From positions 248,001-312,000 of the forward strand of contig NZ_CP031219.1 in assembly GCF_003346775.1 (NCBI RefSeq): DNA of 64,000 nt, read 5' to 3'. Source of the stretch: Malaciobacter mytili LMG 24559. GTDB lineage: Bacteria; Campylobacterota; Campylobacteria; Campylobacterales; Arcobacteraceae. Below the pieces are notes generated by a model. It did not search any database. It saw only the letters and a program-made list of their open reading frames with translations, and was not told the origin of the DNA. Below are positions 38,720 through 48,458 of this stretch, in pieces (position 1 is the first letter of the stretch; every line of letters starts with the position of its first letter). A program made the translations under genes and the position numbers.

Positions 38720-39025
38720 AATACTTTTGATTTAAAATTTCAGAAAGTTTCATTAAAATATGCAAAAGTCATACTAAAGTCATCTGGTTATATTATAATT
38801 CCAGCATAAGAAGTAAATGTGAAGTATATTTGTTACTACAAAATATATAAACATAGTGTAATTATTATAAACTTATTCTGGATTTTTCTCCCTCTCCATG
38901 ATTTTTATTATCACATTTACTTCCTTATCCTTTCTAATCTTAAATCTCAAAAATTAAATTAAAAATATAAAGTATTATTCAATGAGATTTTAGCTATATT
39001 TATAGCTTTCAATATAAGGAAAGCT
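38720..39025. other. 306-bp intergenic region with inverted motifs
   Basis: No gene-like frame. AAGTAAATGTGA (38811-38822, preceded by ATAAG) and TCACATTTACTTCCTTAT (38911-38928) form an inverted pair 88 bp apart. Between them, CTTATTCTGG (38872-38881) is nearly the inverse of CCAGCATAAG (38801-38810). The stretch 38882-38900 is a pyrimidine tract. The region could hold a structured RNA or paired operator sites for the AEC transporter genes that follow. Confidence 0.5.
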
Positions 39026-39952
39026 ATGAACTTATTTTTTATACTATTAGGAAAAATTTTACCACTTTATTTAAATATATTTATAGGTTATTTACTTACT
39101 AAATATTTAAAAGTTAAAAGAGATTTAGTTGCTTTTCTACTTGTTTATATTTTAGGACCAATTGTTATTTTCTTTGCTACTTTATCAATTGAGATTAATA
39201 TGCAAATGGTATTTTTACCTTTATTTGTTTTTCTTTTTGGAAGTGCGATTGCTTTTTATATTTTAATAAGGTATAAAAAACATTGGAGTGATGCTAGTAT
39301 CAATACTTTAGCTTTTACTTGTGGTACAGGAAATACAGGATATTTTGGTATTCCTTTAGCTATGTTATTACTTGAACCTCAAGTTGCAAATATCTTTATT
39401 TTTGTAACTTTAGCTTCTTTATTATATGAAAATACAACAGGATTTTATGTAACTGCGAAAGGTAACTTTACAGCCATACAATCAATAAAAAAAATATTAA
39501 AACTTCCCCTTTTATACGCATTTATTATGGGAGTTGCTTTAAATATAAATGAAGTAAAAATTCCAATAGAAATAGTACCATATTTTGAAAATCTAAAATG
39601 GGCTTATGGAATTTTAGGTATGATGATGCTTGGAATGGGATTAAAAGGTTTTAATTTAGAAGAGGATTTTGATAAAAAGTATATAAAAGTTGCTTATTTA
39701 TATAAATTTATTTTATGGCCTTTTGCTATGTTACTTCTAATAAATCTAGATAGATATTTTTTTGATTTTTTAAATGAAGATATTTATAAAGTTTTATTTT
39801 TAGTTTCAATTGTACCACTTGCTGGAAATACTGTGACTTTAGCAATATTACTTAAAGCAAAACCTGAAAAAGCAAGTTTTACTGTACTTTTAAGCACTTT
39901 AATCTCTATACTTTATATACCAATAGTTCTATCTTTATATGGAGGGTTTTAA
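39026..39952 (+). CDS. AEC-family (auxin efflux carrier-type) transporter, first copy
   Basis: A 308-residue membrane protein with about ten membrane segments in two halves. The family's conserved inner parts are visible: CGTGNTGYFGIPLAMLLL, GVALNINEVKIP, and YGILGMMMLGMGL. Bacterial AEC members export or import small organic acids such as malate or malonate; the substrate here is unknown. It is clearly paralogous to the gene at 40529 (shared WSDA, NTTGFY, AKGNFT, AYGILGMM). The lipoprotein gene begins directly after its stop codon. Confidence 0.88.
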   Translation: MNLFFILLGKILPLYLNIFIGYLLTKYLKVKRDLVAFLLVYILGPIVIFFATLSIEINMQMVFLPLFVFLFGSAIAFYILIRYKKHWSDASINTLAFTCGTGNTGYFGIPLAMLLLEPQVANIFIFVTLASLLYENTTGFYVTAKGNFTAIQSIKKILKLPLLYAFIMGVALNINEVKIPIEIVPYFENLKWAYGILGMMMLGMGLKGFNLEEDFDKKYIKVAYLYKFILWPFAMLLLINLDRYFFDFLNEDIYKVLFLVSIVPLAGNTVTLAILLKAKPEKASFTVLLSTLISILYIPIVLSLYGGF

Positions 39953-40525
39953 ATGAAAAATATTTTATTATTTATTACCGTTTTAGTTTTTTTTACTGCT
40001 TGTACACCATCTACTATAAATAAAGTCTCTCTTAGTTCAAATAAAATTATTTTAGAGAATAAAAATATAATTCACACTTTTAATGAATGTACAAATTTCT
40101 CATATTATGTAAATGAAGAAAATAAAGAGTATGGAAAATTATTTATTGAATATATTGATTTAAATTCTAGCTGTAAATGGAATGGTTTTCAAAGGGGATT
40201 TTTTGAAGAATTATTTAAATCTACACTTAAAATTAAAAGTATGAAAATAGTAGAGCAGTTTGATTATAAAAACTTTGAGTTTACAACTTATTTAATAGAT
40301 GAAAAACAGTATTTAAATCTAATTTATAACTATGAAGTTTTTAAAGATATATTTATTTTAGATTATAGTGGAAAACTATCACAAGAGTATATTCAAAAAT
40401 TTGATAATTTATATAAAAGTAAATATCTAAATAAAAATAGATTTTTGAAAAAATATAATAAAAGCTTAGTAAATATGGCTACTTTTAATGGATATTTTTC
40501 TAAAGAAAAATTTCTTTTGGATTAA
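39953..40525 (+). CDS. Lipoprotein of unknown function between the two transporters
   Basis: A 190-residue protein with a lipobox at C17 (FFTACTPS). Two further cysteines (in NECTNF and NSSCKW) could form a disulfide in the periplasm. No domain was recognised. Its start abuts the stop of the first transporter gene and it ends three bases before the second, so the three are probably one operon, which hints at a shared job. Confidence 0.7.
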   Translation: MKNILLFITVLVFFTACTPSTINKVSLSSNKIILENKNIIHTFNECTNFSYYVNEENKEYGKLFIEYIDLNSSCKWNGFQRGFFEELFKSTLKIKSMKIVEQFDYKNFEFTTYLIDEKQYLNLIYNYEVFKDIFILDYSGKLSQEYIQKFDNLYKSKYLNKNRFLKKYNKSLVNMATFNGYFSKEKFLLD

Positions 40526-40528
40526 AAA

Positions 40529-41458
40529 ATGGGACTTTTTTTAACTTTATTATTAAAAATTACACCTTTATATTTAAATATAGTATTGGGCTATATTAGT
40601 GTAAAAATCCTTGATATAAAAAGAGAATCAATAGCAAATTTAGTTATATATATTTTGGCTCCAATAGTTGTATTTTCTGCTACTATTAGTGTAAAAATAG
40701 ATTATACTTTAATCTCTTTGCCAATTTTCTTTTTTATTTTTTGTTCTTTTACTGCAATATTAACTTATACTTTATGTAAAAAATATTGGAGTGATGCAAC
40801 TTCTAATGTTTTAGCTTTTAGTGCTGGTACTTCAAATGCAGGATATACAGGAATCCCTTTAGCTTTGATTTTTTTTGACCATACTTTCGCAGATATTTAT
40901 ATTTTTACTATGTTAGGTTTTATTTTTTATGGAAATACAACAGGATTTTATATAAGTGCAAAAGGAAACTTTACAGTTAAGCAATCTTTATTAAAAGTTG
41001 TTAGACTTCCTATTTTGTATGCTTTTATTTTAGGGCTTATTTTAAATATAAATGGGGTTTCTATTCCAGAAGAGTTATTTATTTATACTTCCCAATTTAA
41101 AGGTGCTTATGGGATTTTGGGGATGATGATTTTAGGGATGAGTTTAGTGGGACTTAAAAAAAGTAGTGATTTAGATAAAAAGTTTATACTTATAAGTTTT
41201 TTTATAAAATTTATTTATTGGCCTTTAGCTATCTTATTTTTTATATATTTAGATAAAACTATTTTTAATTTATATAATAGTGAAATTTATAAGATGATGT
41301 TTTTATTTTCTATTTTACCTTTGGCAAATAATAGTGTAACTTTAGCTATTTTACATGGAATAAAACCAGAAAAAGCAAGTATAACTATTTTGCTTAGTAC
41401 AATATTTTCTATAATATATATTCCTATAATGCTAGTTTTATATGGTGGGTTTAACTAA
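40529..41458 (+). CDS. AEC-family (auxin efflux carrier-type) transporter, second copy
   Basis: A 309-residue paralogue of the transporter at 39026, with the same layout and matching segments: SAGTSNAGYTGIPLAL, NTTGFYISAKGNFTVKQS, GAYGILGMMILGMSL, and the C-terminal KPEKAS. The two diverge in the first membrane segments and the central loops, so they may differ in substrate or pair as subunits. No ribosome-binding site is obvious, in line with coupled translation. Confidence 0.88.
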   Translation: MGLFLTLLLKITPLYLNIVLGYISVKILDIKRESIANLVIYILAPIVVFSATISVKIDYTLISLPIFFFIFCSFTAILTYTLCKKYWSDATSNVLAFSAGTSNAGYTGIPLALIFFDHTFADIYIFTMLGFIFYGNTTGFYISAKGNFTVKQSLLKVVRLPILYAFILGLILNINGVSIPEELFIYTSQFKGAYGILGMMILGMSLVGLKKSSDLDKKFILISFFIKFIYWPLAILFFIYLDKTIFNLYNSEIYKMMFLFSILPLANNSVTLAILHGIKPEKASITILLSTIFSIIYIPIMLVLYGGFN

Positions 41459-41505
41459 GAATCTTTTGTTATAATATTTTCTAAAAAGTAACTTTTGGGG
41501 CTAAT

Positions 41506-41991
41506 ATGTTAAAAAAATATCTATTTTTATTTTTAATACCTCTATTTTTTACTGCTTGTTCTTATACAACAAATCCTTTAGTTAATCCTAATATTGAAAA
41601 TATACAAAGTGATGATGAATTAACAAATCTTTTGTTAAATCATTATTATGAATGGAAAGGTGTAAAGTATAAGTATGGAGGTAATTCAAAAAAGGGAATA
41701 GATTGTTCTGCTTTTATTCAAAAAACCTATATAACTAAATTAAATGTAAAAATTCCAAGAACTACTTATTATCAATCAAGAGTAGGAAAAAGTGTAGCAA
41801 AAATTAATGCAAAAGCAGGAGATTTAGTATTTTTTAAAACAGGTAAAAATAGTCGTCATGTGGGTATTTATTTAGATGATGGAAAATTTATGCATGTTTC
41901 AAAGAAAAAAGGTGTGATTATTTCTAGTTTAGATAATATTTATTTTAAAAAACATTTTTGGAAAATACAAAGGGTATTAGAGGAGAATTAA
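41506..41991 (+). CDS. NlpC/P60-family lipoprotein, putative peptidoglycan hydrolase
   Basis: A 161-residue lipoprotein with lipobox C18 (FFTACSYT). The NlpC/P60 domain has the catalytic cysteine C67 in GIDCSAFIQ, histidine H118 in NSRHVGIYL and a third polar residue H130 in FMHVS. Members cleave peptide cross-links in the cell wall, as E. coli Spr (MepS) does. A 47-bp gap separates it from the transporter gene, with a GGGGCTAAT ribosome-binding region. Its end overlaps the convergent membrane-protein gene by four bases. Confidence 0.9.
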   Translation: MLKKYLFLFLIPLFFTACSYTTNPLVNPNIENIQSDDELTNLLLNHYYEWKGVKYKYGGNSKKGIDCSAFIQKTYITKLNVKIPRTTYYQSRVGKSVAKINAKAGDLVFFKTGKNSRHVGIYLDDGKFMHVSKKKGVIISSLDNIYFKKHFWKIQRVLEEN

Positions 41992-42467
41992 AGTCCTCTT
42001 AATACAACTCCTAAGTAAATGGCAGTTAAGCCTAAGATAATATTTAACGGAATATAATATTTTGCAATTGGTAAAAGTGTTTTTTTACAAGCTTCAAAAT
42101 CACCTATTTTAAAATATTTTTGGGCTTTATTTCTTCTTAGGTAAATAGTTATAAAAACTATTGCCATTATTGTCCAAATAATCTCTTTTGTCATGGCAAT
42201 TGAGTATAAAGATGACTTTTCAAAGCCTAAAGCCAAAATCATTATAATAGCTGTAATTAAAAGGGTTAAAATAGTTGGTATTACCATATAAAAGAATCTT
42301 TTTAAATTTTCTAAAGTTCTTTCAAGTCTAAGCTTTGGTTCTTGTATTTCTTGTATAGAGTAATGAATAGCAAATCTAATTGCTATCATTCCTCCTACCC
42401 AAATTACAGCACTAATTACATGCAAAAAAACAATTAATGCAGAGTAATTTTGAAAAAATTCAGACAT
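41988..42467 (-). CDS. Small four-helix membrane protein, CopD/DUF-like
   Basis: 159 residues with four membrane segments (about 8-27, 58-78, 86-106, 138-157). The opening LIVFLHVISAVIWVGGMIA, with a histidine and a WVGG motif, resembles the CopD-type family of copper or heme-related membrane proteins. Without other copper genes around, the assignment stays tentative. Its start overlaps the alaS stop by one base, so it is the second gene of an alaS operon. Confidence 0.65.
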   Translation of the reverse strand: MSEFFQNYSALIVFLHVISAVIWVGGMIAIRFAIHYSIQEIQEPKLRLERTLENLKRFFYMVIPTILTLLITAIIMILALGFEKSSLYSIAMTKEIIWTIMAIVFITIYLRRNKAQKYFKIGDFEACKKTLLPIAKYYIPLNIILGLTAIYLGVVLRGL

Positions 42468-45022
42468 TATAAATTTGCTTTTACAAACTCTAAAGCTTTT
42501 TGTTTTGCTTCTTCAACTTTAGTAACATCTTTTCCACCTGCTTGTGCGAAGTCTGGTCTTCCTCCACCACCTCCACCAACAATTGGAGCAATATTTTTAA
42601 TCCACTCACCAGCTTTAATATTTGTATTTTTACTTCCAGCAACAATCATTACTTTATCATCTTTTGCTTGAAGTAATAAAATTGCTAATTTTTCATTTGC
42701 ATTTTTTAAATCATCAACAATTTTCTTTAAATCACCATTTGAAACCACATCAACAATAACTTTAGTTCCATCAATAATTTGCTCATTTAATGGTGCTTGT
42801 GTTGCATTTTGAGCAACTTCTAGCTCTTTTTTAAGCTCTTTTATTTGGTCTTTTAATTTTTTTATTCCAAGAAGTACATCTTGATTTTTAACTTCTGTTT
42901 GAATCTCTTGGTATTTAGAAATAATTTCATTTGTATAGTTAATTGCTGCAACTCCACAAACTGCTTCAATTCTTCTAACTCCTGCACTAACTCCTGATTC
43001 TTTTAAAATATAAAAGCTTCCAATATCAGCACTATTTCTTACGTGAGTTCCCCCACAAAATTCAACACTTACTCCACCAAAATCAACAACTCTTACCATA
43101 TCACCATATTTTTCACCAAACATAGCAATAGCACCTTTGTTTTTAGCTTCTTCAATAGGTAATTCTTCAATATTTGAAGGAATTCCTCTTACTATCATAG
43201 AGTTTACTAAATCTTCAACCTCTTTTAGTTGTTCATAAGACATAGCTTTTGGATATGTAAAGTCAAATCTTAATCTAGAAGAGTCATTTAAAGAACCTGC
43301 TTGTGCTACATTTTCTCCAAGAACCATTTTTAATGCTGTTTGTAAAAGGTGCGTTGCACTATGGTGTTTTGCCACTTCATATCTATTTACAACCACACAT
43401 GCAACAGTTTCACCAATAGTTAAATTTGATTTTGATACTTTAATTTTTGAAAGATTTAAATCAAAGAATTTTTTAGTATCTAAAATTTCTGCAATATGAT
43501 TTTCATCTTCAATAACTCCAATATCTCCACTTTGTCCACCTGACTCAGCATAAAATGGTGTTTTATCCAACATAACCCAACCATTTTGTCCTGCACTTAA
43601 AGTAGAAACCTCTTTAAAGTTTTCATCTAATAAACTAATAATTTTTGAGTTATATGCTGTTTGGTTATATCCTACAAACTCATTTTTCCCATATTTTTCT
43701 AATAATTGTTTAAAATCACCATCAGTTGCACTATCTCCACTACCTTTCCACGCAGCTTTAGCTTTACTTTTTTGCTCATTCATTAATCTATCAAAAGTTT
43801 CAATATCAACTTCAATATTTTTATCTCTTAACATATCTTGAGTTAAGTCTAAAGGGAAACCATATGTATCATAAAGTTTAAAAGCAACCTCACCAGAGAA
43901 TTTTTCTTTAGTGATTTTTAACTCTTCTTCAAATAAAGACATACCAGATTCAATAGTTTTAAAAAATCTATCTTCTTCAAGTGTAATTTGTTCTTTTATA
44001 TACTCTTTTTGTTCTCTAATTTCATTGTAATGGTTACCTACAATAGAATCTAAAGTTTCAACTAAGTTTGCCATAAAAGGTTTTCTAAACCCTAAAAGAT
44101 AACCATGTCTAACAGCTCTTCTTAAGATTCTTCTTAAAACATAACCTCTACCTTCTTTATCAAATAAAATCCCTTGTGCAATCATAAATGATACGGCTCT
44201 TAAGTGGTCAGCAATTACTCTAAAACTTCCAATAGTCTCTTTTGTTGCTTCTTTTTTAGCAAGCTCTTGAGTCTTTTTTATAATAGGTAAAAATAAAGAA
44301 GATTCAAAATTATTAAATTTACCTTCTTTAATAGCAACAACTCTTTCAAGACCCATACCTGTATCAATAGAAGGTTTTGGAAGTGGAGTCATCTTTCCAC
44401 TTGCATCTCTTTCATACTGCATAAATACTAGGTTCCATATCTCTAAGAATCTATCACCTTCTCCACCTAAATAATCTTCATCACTTCCAAAGTTTTCTTC
44501 ACCTTGGTCATAAAAGATTTCAGAACAAGGTCCACAAGGTCCTGTATCACCCATTGACCAAAAGTTGTCTTTATCTCCAAATCTTTTAATTCTATCAGCA
44601 CTAATATAATTTTGCCAAATTTCGAAAGCTTCATCATCACTATCGTGAACAGTAACCCATAATTTATCTTTAGGTAAAGCTAAATTAACTGTTACAAACT
44701 CCCAAGCATATGCAATTGCATCTTCTTTAAAATAGTCTCCAAAAGAGAAGTTTCCAAGCATCTCAAAAAGTGTATGATGTCGTGCAGTGTAACCAACATT
44801 TTCTAAGTCATTATGTTTTCCCCCGGCTCTTACACATAACTGACAACTTGTTGCTGTTTTATTTTCTGGCGTGGGAACAGCTCCTGTAAATATATCTTTA
44901 AACTGTACCATTCCTGCATTTGTAAATAATAGTGTAGGATCATCTGGAACTAAAGGCATACTTGAAATTACCTCATGTCCTTTGCTTTTAAAAAAATCTA
45001 AATACTCTTTTCTTACATCCAT
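42467..45022 (-). CDS. alaS: Alanyl-tRNA synthetase
   Basis: Charges tRNA-Ala and edits misacylation. 851 residues: class II core with [14 protein letters not shown], the editing-domain zinc sites HHSATHLLQ (HxxxH) and CGGTHV, and the C-terminal C-Ala domain ending with the glycine-rich [15 protein letters not shown]. Normal for the family, slightly shorter than E. coli (876). Confidence 0.97.
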   Translation of the reverse strand: MDVRKEYLDFFKSKGHEVISSMPLVPDDPTLLFTNAGMVQFKDIFTGAVPTPENKTATSCQLCVRAGGKHNDLENVGYTARHHTLFEMLGNFSFGDYFKEDAIAYAWEFVTVNLALPKDKLWVTVHDSDDEAFEIWQNYISADRIKRFGDKDNFWSMGDTGPCGPCSEIFYDQGEENFGSDEDYLGGEGDRFLEIWNLVFMQYERDASGKMTPLPKPSIDTGMGLERVVAIKEGKFNNFESSLFLPIIKKTQELAKKEATKETIGSFRVIADHLRAVSFMIAQGILFDKEGRGYVLRRILRRAVRHGYLLGFRKPFMANLVETLDSIVGNHYNEIREQKEYIKEQITLEEDRFFKTIESGMSLFEEELKITKEKFSGEVAFKLYDTYGFPLDLTQDMLRDKNIEVDIETFDRLMNEQKSKAKAAWKGSGDSATDGDFKQLLEKYGKNEFVGYNQTAYNSKIISLLDENFKEVSTLSAGQNGWVMLDKTPFYAESGGQSGDIGVIEDENHIAEILDTKKFFDLNLSKIKVSKSNLTIGETVACVVVNRYEVAKHHSATHLLQTALKMVLGENVAQAGSLNDSSRLRFDFTYPKAMSYEQLKEVEDLVNSMIVRGIPSNIEELPIEEAKNKGAIAMFGEKYGDMVRVVDFGGVSVEFCGGTHVRNSADIGSFYILKESGVSAGVRRIEAVCGVAAINYTNEIISKYQEIQTEVKNQDVLLGIKKLKDQIKELKKELEVAQNATQAPLNEQIIDGTKVIVDVVSNGDLKKIVDDLKNANEKLAILLLQAKDDKVMIVAGSKNTNIKAGEWIKNIAPIVGGGGGGRPDFAQAGGKDVTKVEEAKQKALEFVKANL

Positions 45023-45112
45023 GAAATTTTCCGTTCTTAAATTAAAGATAATATTTTACCCAAAATAAAATTTATACAAGATTAGTACGACTTATATTTA
45101 AGTTTAGCTTAG

Positions 45113-45118
45113 TATAAT
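45113..45118 (+). promoter_or_regulatory. Likely -10 box of the trxA promoter
   Basis: TATAAT at 45113-45118, 35 bases before the trxA start, with no clear -35 element. Confidence 0.45.
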
Positions 45119-45153
45119 TATTAAACTTTATATTTTGAAAAGAAGGGATTGTG

Positions 45154-45471
45154 ATGGGAAAATATATTGATTTAACACAAGATAATTTTGATAGTACAGT
45201 TGCAAATGGAGTATCTTTAGTAGATTTCTGGGCTCCTTGGTGCGGACCTTGTAGAATGTTAGCTCCTGTTATTGAAGAATTAGGTGCTGATTTTGAAGGT
45301 AAAGCAAATATTTGTAAAGTAAATACAGATGAGCAACAAGACTTAGCTGTTAAATACGGAATTAGATCTATTCCTACTATTATTTTTATGAAAGATGGTG
45401 AGATTGTAGATCAAATGGTTGGTGCTGCTTCTAAACAAGCATTAGCTGATAAAATAAACTCTTTATTATAA
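45154..45471 (+). CDS. trxA: Thioredoxin
   Basis: General protein disulfide reductant, recycled by TrxB (49976). 105 residues with the active site WAPWCGPC (C30, C33) and the cis-proline in RSIPTI. The start at ATG 45154 is preferred to GTG 45151 because the AAGGG ribosome-binding site is then six bases away. A strong hairpin directly follows the stop. Confidence 0.95.
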   Translation: MGKYIDLTQDNFDSTVANGVSLVDFWAPWCGPCRMLAPVIEELGADFEGKANICKVNTDEQQDLAVKYGIRSIPTIIFMKDGEIVDQMVGAASKQALADKINSLL

Positions 45472-45505
45472 TTTATAGATTAGGGATATACCCTATCTAT
45501 AAATT
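45470..45505 (+). terminator. Strong hairpin after trxA
   Basis: AATTTATAGATTAGGG (45470-45485) pairs with CCCTATCTATAAATT (45491-45505) with a single bulged base and a five-base loop. No T run follows on the plus strand, so it may stabilise the trxA mRNA or attenuate read-through into the kinase gene rather than act as a classic terminator. Confidence 0.55.
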
Positions 45506-45529
45506 CTACTACTAAAACTTAGGATAAAA

Positions 45530-47695
45530 GTGAAATTTTTAAGAAATCTTTTTCTTTTTATTACTCTTTTTAATACTTTTTTATTTGCGCAGTTTGAAAA
45601 AAATATACTAATTTTAAATTCCTATCATAGGGGATTTTTATATAGCGATAATATTATAAAAGGTATTGAAAATAGTTTTTATAAAACAGATGAAATAGAT
45701 GTAAATGTTTTATATATGGATTATAAAAGAGTTAATCAAAAAGGTTATTTAAATAAGCTTTTAGAGTTATACTCTTTGCAATTAAAAAATAAGCAGTATG
45801 ATACAATTATTGCTATTGATAAATTTGCATATGATTTTGCCATAAAAAATAAAGATAAGCTTTTTAATAATATTCCTTTAATTTATACAGGAATAGAGAC
45901 TTTAAGTGAAAAACTTCCTTTAAATCATTATTCTGTTTTATCAAAAAGAGATATTACTGAAAATATAAAATTTATAAATAGAGTAATGCCAAAACTTAAA
46001 AAACTCTATATAATAAATGATTCATTATCTTATGAAAAAACAAATCTTTTAGTGGAAGAGGCTTTAAAAGATAAAAGAAAAAGATTTGAAATTGAATATA
46101 TTGAAAAATCAACTTTAGAAGAAATAACAAAAAAGTTTTCAACTTTCAAACGCAATGAAGCTATATTTTTTATTAAGTTTTATGAGGATAAAACTAAAAA
46201 ACTAAATAAAGATAATCAAATAGAAAGGCTAATTCATAATATAAAATTACCTATATTTATAACTGATGATTTATTTTTAACAAAAGGGGTTGTTGGGGGT
46301 AAACTTGTACCTATTACAAAATTAGGTAATGTTTCTGGAAAATTAGCTTTAGATATTCTTGCTAAAAAACAAAATAATCTAAAAAACAATAAAATATATA
46401 TAGATTATGACTATAAATTTGATAGTTTAAAATTAAGAGAATTTAATATAAGCCCATACTACTTTTATAATAAATATGAGATTATAAATAAACCTTTAGA
46501 TTTTTTTCAAAGGCATAGGGATTTACTTGAAATTTTATTTTTACTTTTCCCTTTATTGGTTTTATTAGTTATTGGACTTTTACATAATATTTATTATAGA
46601 AGAAAAACAGAAAATTTATTAAAAGAGAGAATAGAGTTTGATGAGACTTTATTAAATGCAATTGAAAGTCCAATTTTTTGGCAAAATAGTGAAGGAAAAA
46701 TTGTAGATTTTAATACAAAATTCTGTTCTATGATAGATATTCCTGCACAAAATTTATATTTTAGTAGATTAAAAAAATTTAGAACAAATAAATATGTTGG
46801 AAGATTATTAGAAGTTTTAGAAAAATATGAAAGAAATCCTCAAAAATATTCACAATTTACTTTTGTAAATAAAAATTTTGAAAAAAAAGTTCTTTTAATA
46901 AAACAAGCAACATATAAAAATGATGGTATAGATTTAGGTTTAGTTACTATTTTTACTGATATTACAAAAGAAATAGAAATAGAAAAAGAAAAAGAAAGAA
47001 ATCAAGAGTTTTTAATCCAACAATCAAAACTTGCAGAAATTGGAGAGATATTTTCAGCAATTGCACATCAATGGAAAGCTCCACTTGTAGAAATAACTAC
47101 AATAGCTCAAGAGAGTTTTTATGCAAATGGTGAAAATAATAAAGAAAATGAATCTTATGTAAAAGATATTATGACTCAAGTTAAATATATGAATGATACA
47201 ATAAATGATTTTCAAGATTTTATTAAACCTTCAAATAAAAAAACAACTTTTGATATTTATGAAGCAATTACTTCTTTGCTTAAAATTGTAGAACATAATA
47301 TTAAATTTAACTATATAAAAGTAGATATAACTTTAAAAGAAAATACAAATGTTAGAGTTTATGGTTATAGAAATGAGTTTATGCAGTCTTTTTTAAATAT
47401 TATAAATAATGCAAAAGATGAGTTAGTAAAAAAAGATTTTAAAAATAGGTCTATAAAAATAGAGATATTTAATGATCAAAATAAACTTTTTGTAAATATT
47501 AAAGATAATGCTGGTGGGATTGATGAGAAGAATATAGAAAATATTTTCAATCCATATTATTCAACAAAAGAGAGTGGAAGTGGTATTGGATTATATATGG
47601 CAAAAGTAATTATAGAAGATAAAATGCATGGTAAAATAACAGTAAGAAATACAAAAGTCGGTGCTTGTTTTACTATTATATTGGAGCAAAATTAA
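45530..47695 (+). CDS. Sensor histidine kinase with ABC-type periplasmic binding domain
   Basis: 721 residues. A signal/anchor segment (about 1-20) is followed by a periplasmic domain (about 20-325) resembling ABC transporter substrate-binding proteins: NILILNSYHRGF at the start, YDTIIAIDKFAYDFA, and FITDDLFLTKGVVGG. A membrane segment (about 335-358) leads to a PAS-like region (about 370-480) and the kinase core: H513 in AIAHQWKAPL, N-box INNAKDEL, G1 DNAGGI and G2 GSGIGLYMAK. GTG start at 45530 after AGGATAA. The next gene, a response regulator, starts within its stop codon, so they form a pair sensing an extracytoplasmic ligand. Confidence 0.9.
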   Translation: MKFLRNLFLFITLFNTFLFAQFEKNILILNSYHRGFLYSDNIIKGIENSFYKTDEIDVNVLYMDYKRVNQKGYLNKLLELYSLQLKNKQYDTIIAIDKFAYDFAIKNKDKLFNNIPLIYTGIETLSEKLPLNHYSVLSKRDITENIKFINRVMPKLKKLYIINDSLSYEKTNLLVEEALKDKRKRFEIEYIEKSTLEEITKKFSTFKRNEAIFFIKFYEDKTKKLNKDNQIERLIHNIKLPIFITDDLFLTKGVVGGKLVPITKLGNVSGKLALDILAKKQNNLKNNKIYIDYDYKFDSLKLREFNISPYYFYNKYEIINKPLDFFQRHRDLLEILFLLFPLLVLLVIGLLHNIYYRRKTENLLKERIEFDETLLNAIESPIFWQNSEGKIVDFNTKFCSMIDIPAQNLYFSRLKKFRTNKYVGRLLEVLEKYERNPQKYSQFTFVNKNFEKKVLLIKQATYKNDGIDLGLVTIFTDITKEIEIEKEKERNQEFLIQQSKLAEIGEIFSAIAHQWKAPLVEITTIAQESFYANGENNKENESYVKDIMTQVKYMNDTINDFQDFIKPSNKKTTFDIYEAITSLLKIVEHNIKFNYIKVDITLKENTNVRVYGYRNEFMQSFLNIINNAKDELVKKDFKNRSIKIEIFNDQNKLFVNIKDNAGGIDEKNIENIFNPYYSTKESGSGIGLYMAKVIIEDKMHGKITVRNTKVGACFTIILEQN

Positions 47696-48351
47696 TGAAA
47701 ATTCTAGTTTTAGAAGATAATGAAAGACTACTAAAGCTAATAAGCACCTCTTTGGAAAAAGAGGGTTTTATTGTGGATTGTTTTGATAATGGTGATGAAG
47801 CTTTAGAAGCTTTAGAAAATGGTTATAAATGTTTTATTTTAGATATAAATGTACCATCAATTGATGGAATTACTATTTTAGAATATATTAGAATGAATCA
47901 TAAAGATGTTCCTGTACTAATTATTAGTTCAAACCATGACTTAGAAAAGATTGAAAAATCTTATAAAATGGGATGTGATGATTATATTAAAAAACCATTT
48001 TATATTTTTGAACTTATTCAAAAAGTTACGAAACTTTGTAGTCCAACTTCAAATAAGTTTTTATTAACAGATGAGTGTTTATATGATATAAAAGAGCATA
48101 AATTATATATAAATGGCGATGAGGTAGAATTAACAAAAAAAGAGATTTTATTTTTAGAACTTTTTGCTTTAAATTTACACCATGTGGCAAGTTATGATGA
48201 AATTATAAATTATGTTTGGGAAGGGGAAGAAACAAATCTTACAAATATAAGAGCTATGATAAAAAGATTAAGAAAAAAACTTCCAACTGATAGTATAACA
48301 ATTGTAAAGGGAATGGGATACTCTTTAAGTAAAAATGCTAGATATATTTAA
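47695..48351 (+). CDS. OmpR-type response regulator, partner of the preceding kinase
   Basis: 218 residues. Receiver domain with acidic E7/D8, phospho-acceptor D50 in FILDINVPSIDG and lysine K100 in IKKPF. Winged-helix domain (about 125-216) ending VKGMGYSLS. The start ATG 47695 overlaps the kinase stop (TAATG); the open frame extends upstream to 47665, but within the kinase gene. Immediately after its stop codon lies a copy of the dispersed repeat. Confidence 0.92.
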   Translation: MKILVLEDNERLLKLISTSLEKEGFIVDCFDNGDEALEALENGYKCFILDINVPSIDGITILEYIRMNHKDVPVLIISSNHDLEKIEKSYKMGCDDYIKKPFYIFELIQKVTKLCSPTSNKFLLTDECLYDIKEHKLYINGDEVELTKKEILFLELFALNLHHVASYDEIINYVWEGEETNLTNIRAMIKRLRKKLPTDSITIVKGMGYSLSKNARYI

Positions 48352-48444
48352 AAAAAGTAACCCAAAAAATCATTTACTAGATGAAAAAGAGCCAGACTTT
48401 ATTGAAAACATATTTAAGCTTTCAATAATTTGTCTGGGAGTTAA
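48351..48444. repeat. Dispersed hairpin repeat, CTAGATGAAAAA...CCAGAC/GTCTGG type
   Basis: CCAGAC (48392-48397) pairs with GTCTGG (48432-48437), and TTATTGAAA (48399-48407) with TTTCAATAA (48420-48428). To the left lies AGTAACCCAAAAAATCA and then CTAGATGAAAAAGAG. Read in reverse, the whole matches parts of 7766-7807 (TTTTTCATCTAG, GTTTACTTTTTTT) and 7971-8141 (AACTCCCAGACAA, AATAAAGTCTGGCT). It sits exactly behind a stop codon and could also act as a transcription terminator. Confidence 0.8.
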
Positions 48445-48458
48445 GTAGTTAGTAATTA

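Noticed and set aside
42450-42671. 73-codon plus-strand frame with a proline run near the end of alaS
   Set aside because: It is the antisense of the glycine-rich end of alaS; the proline run mirrors the glycine codons.
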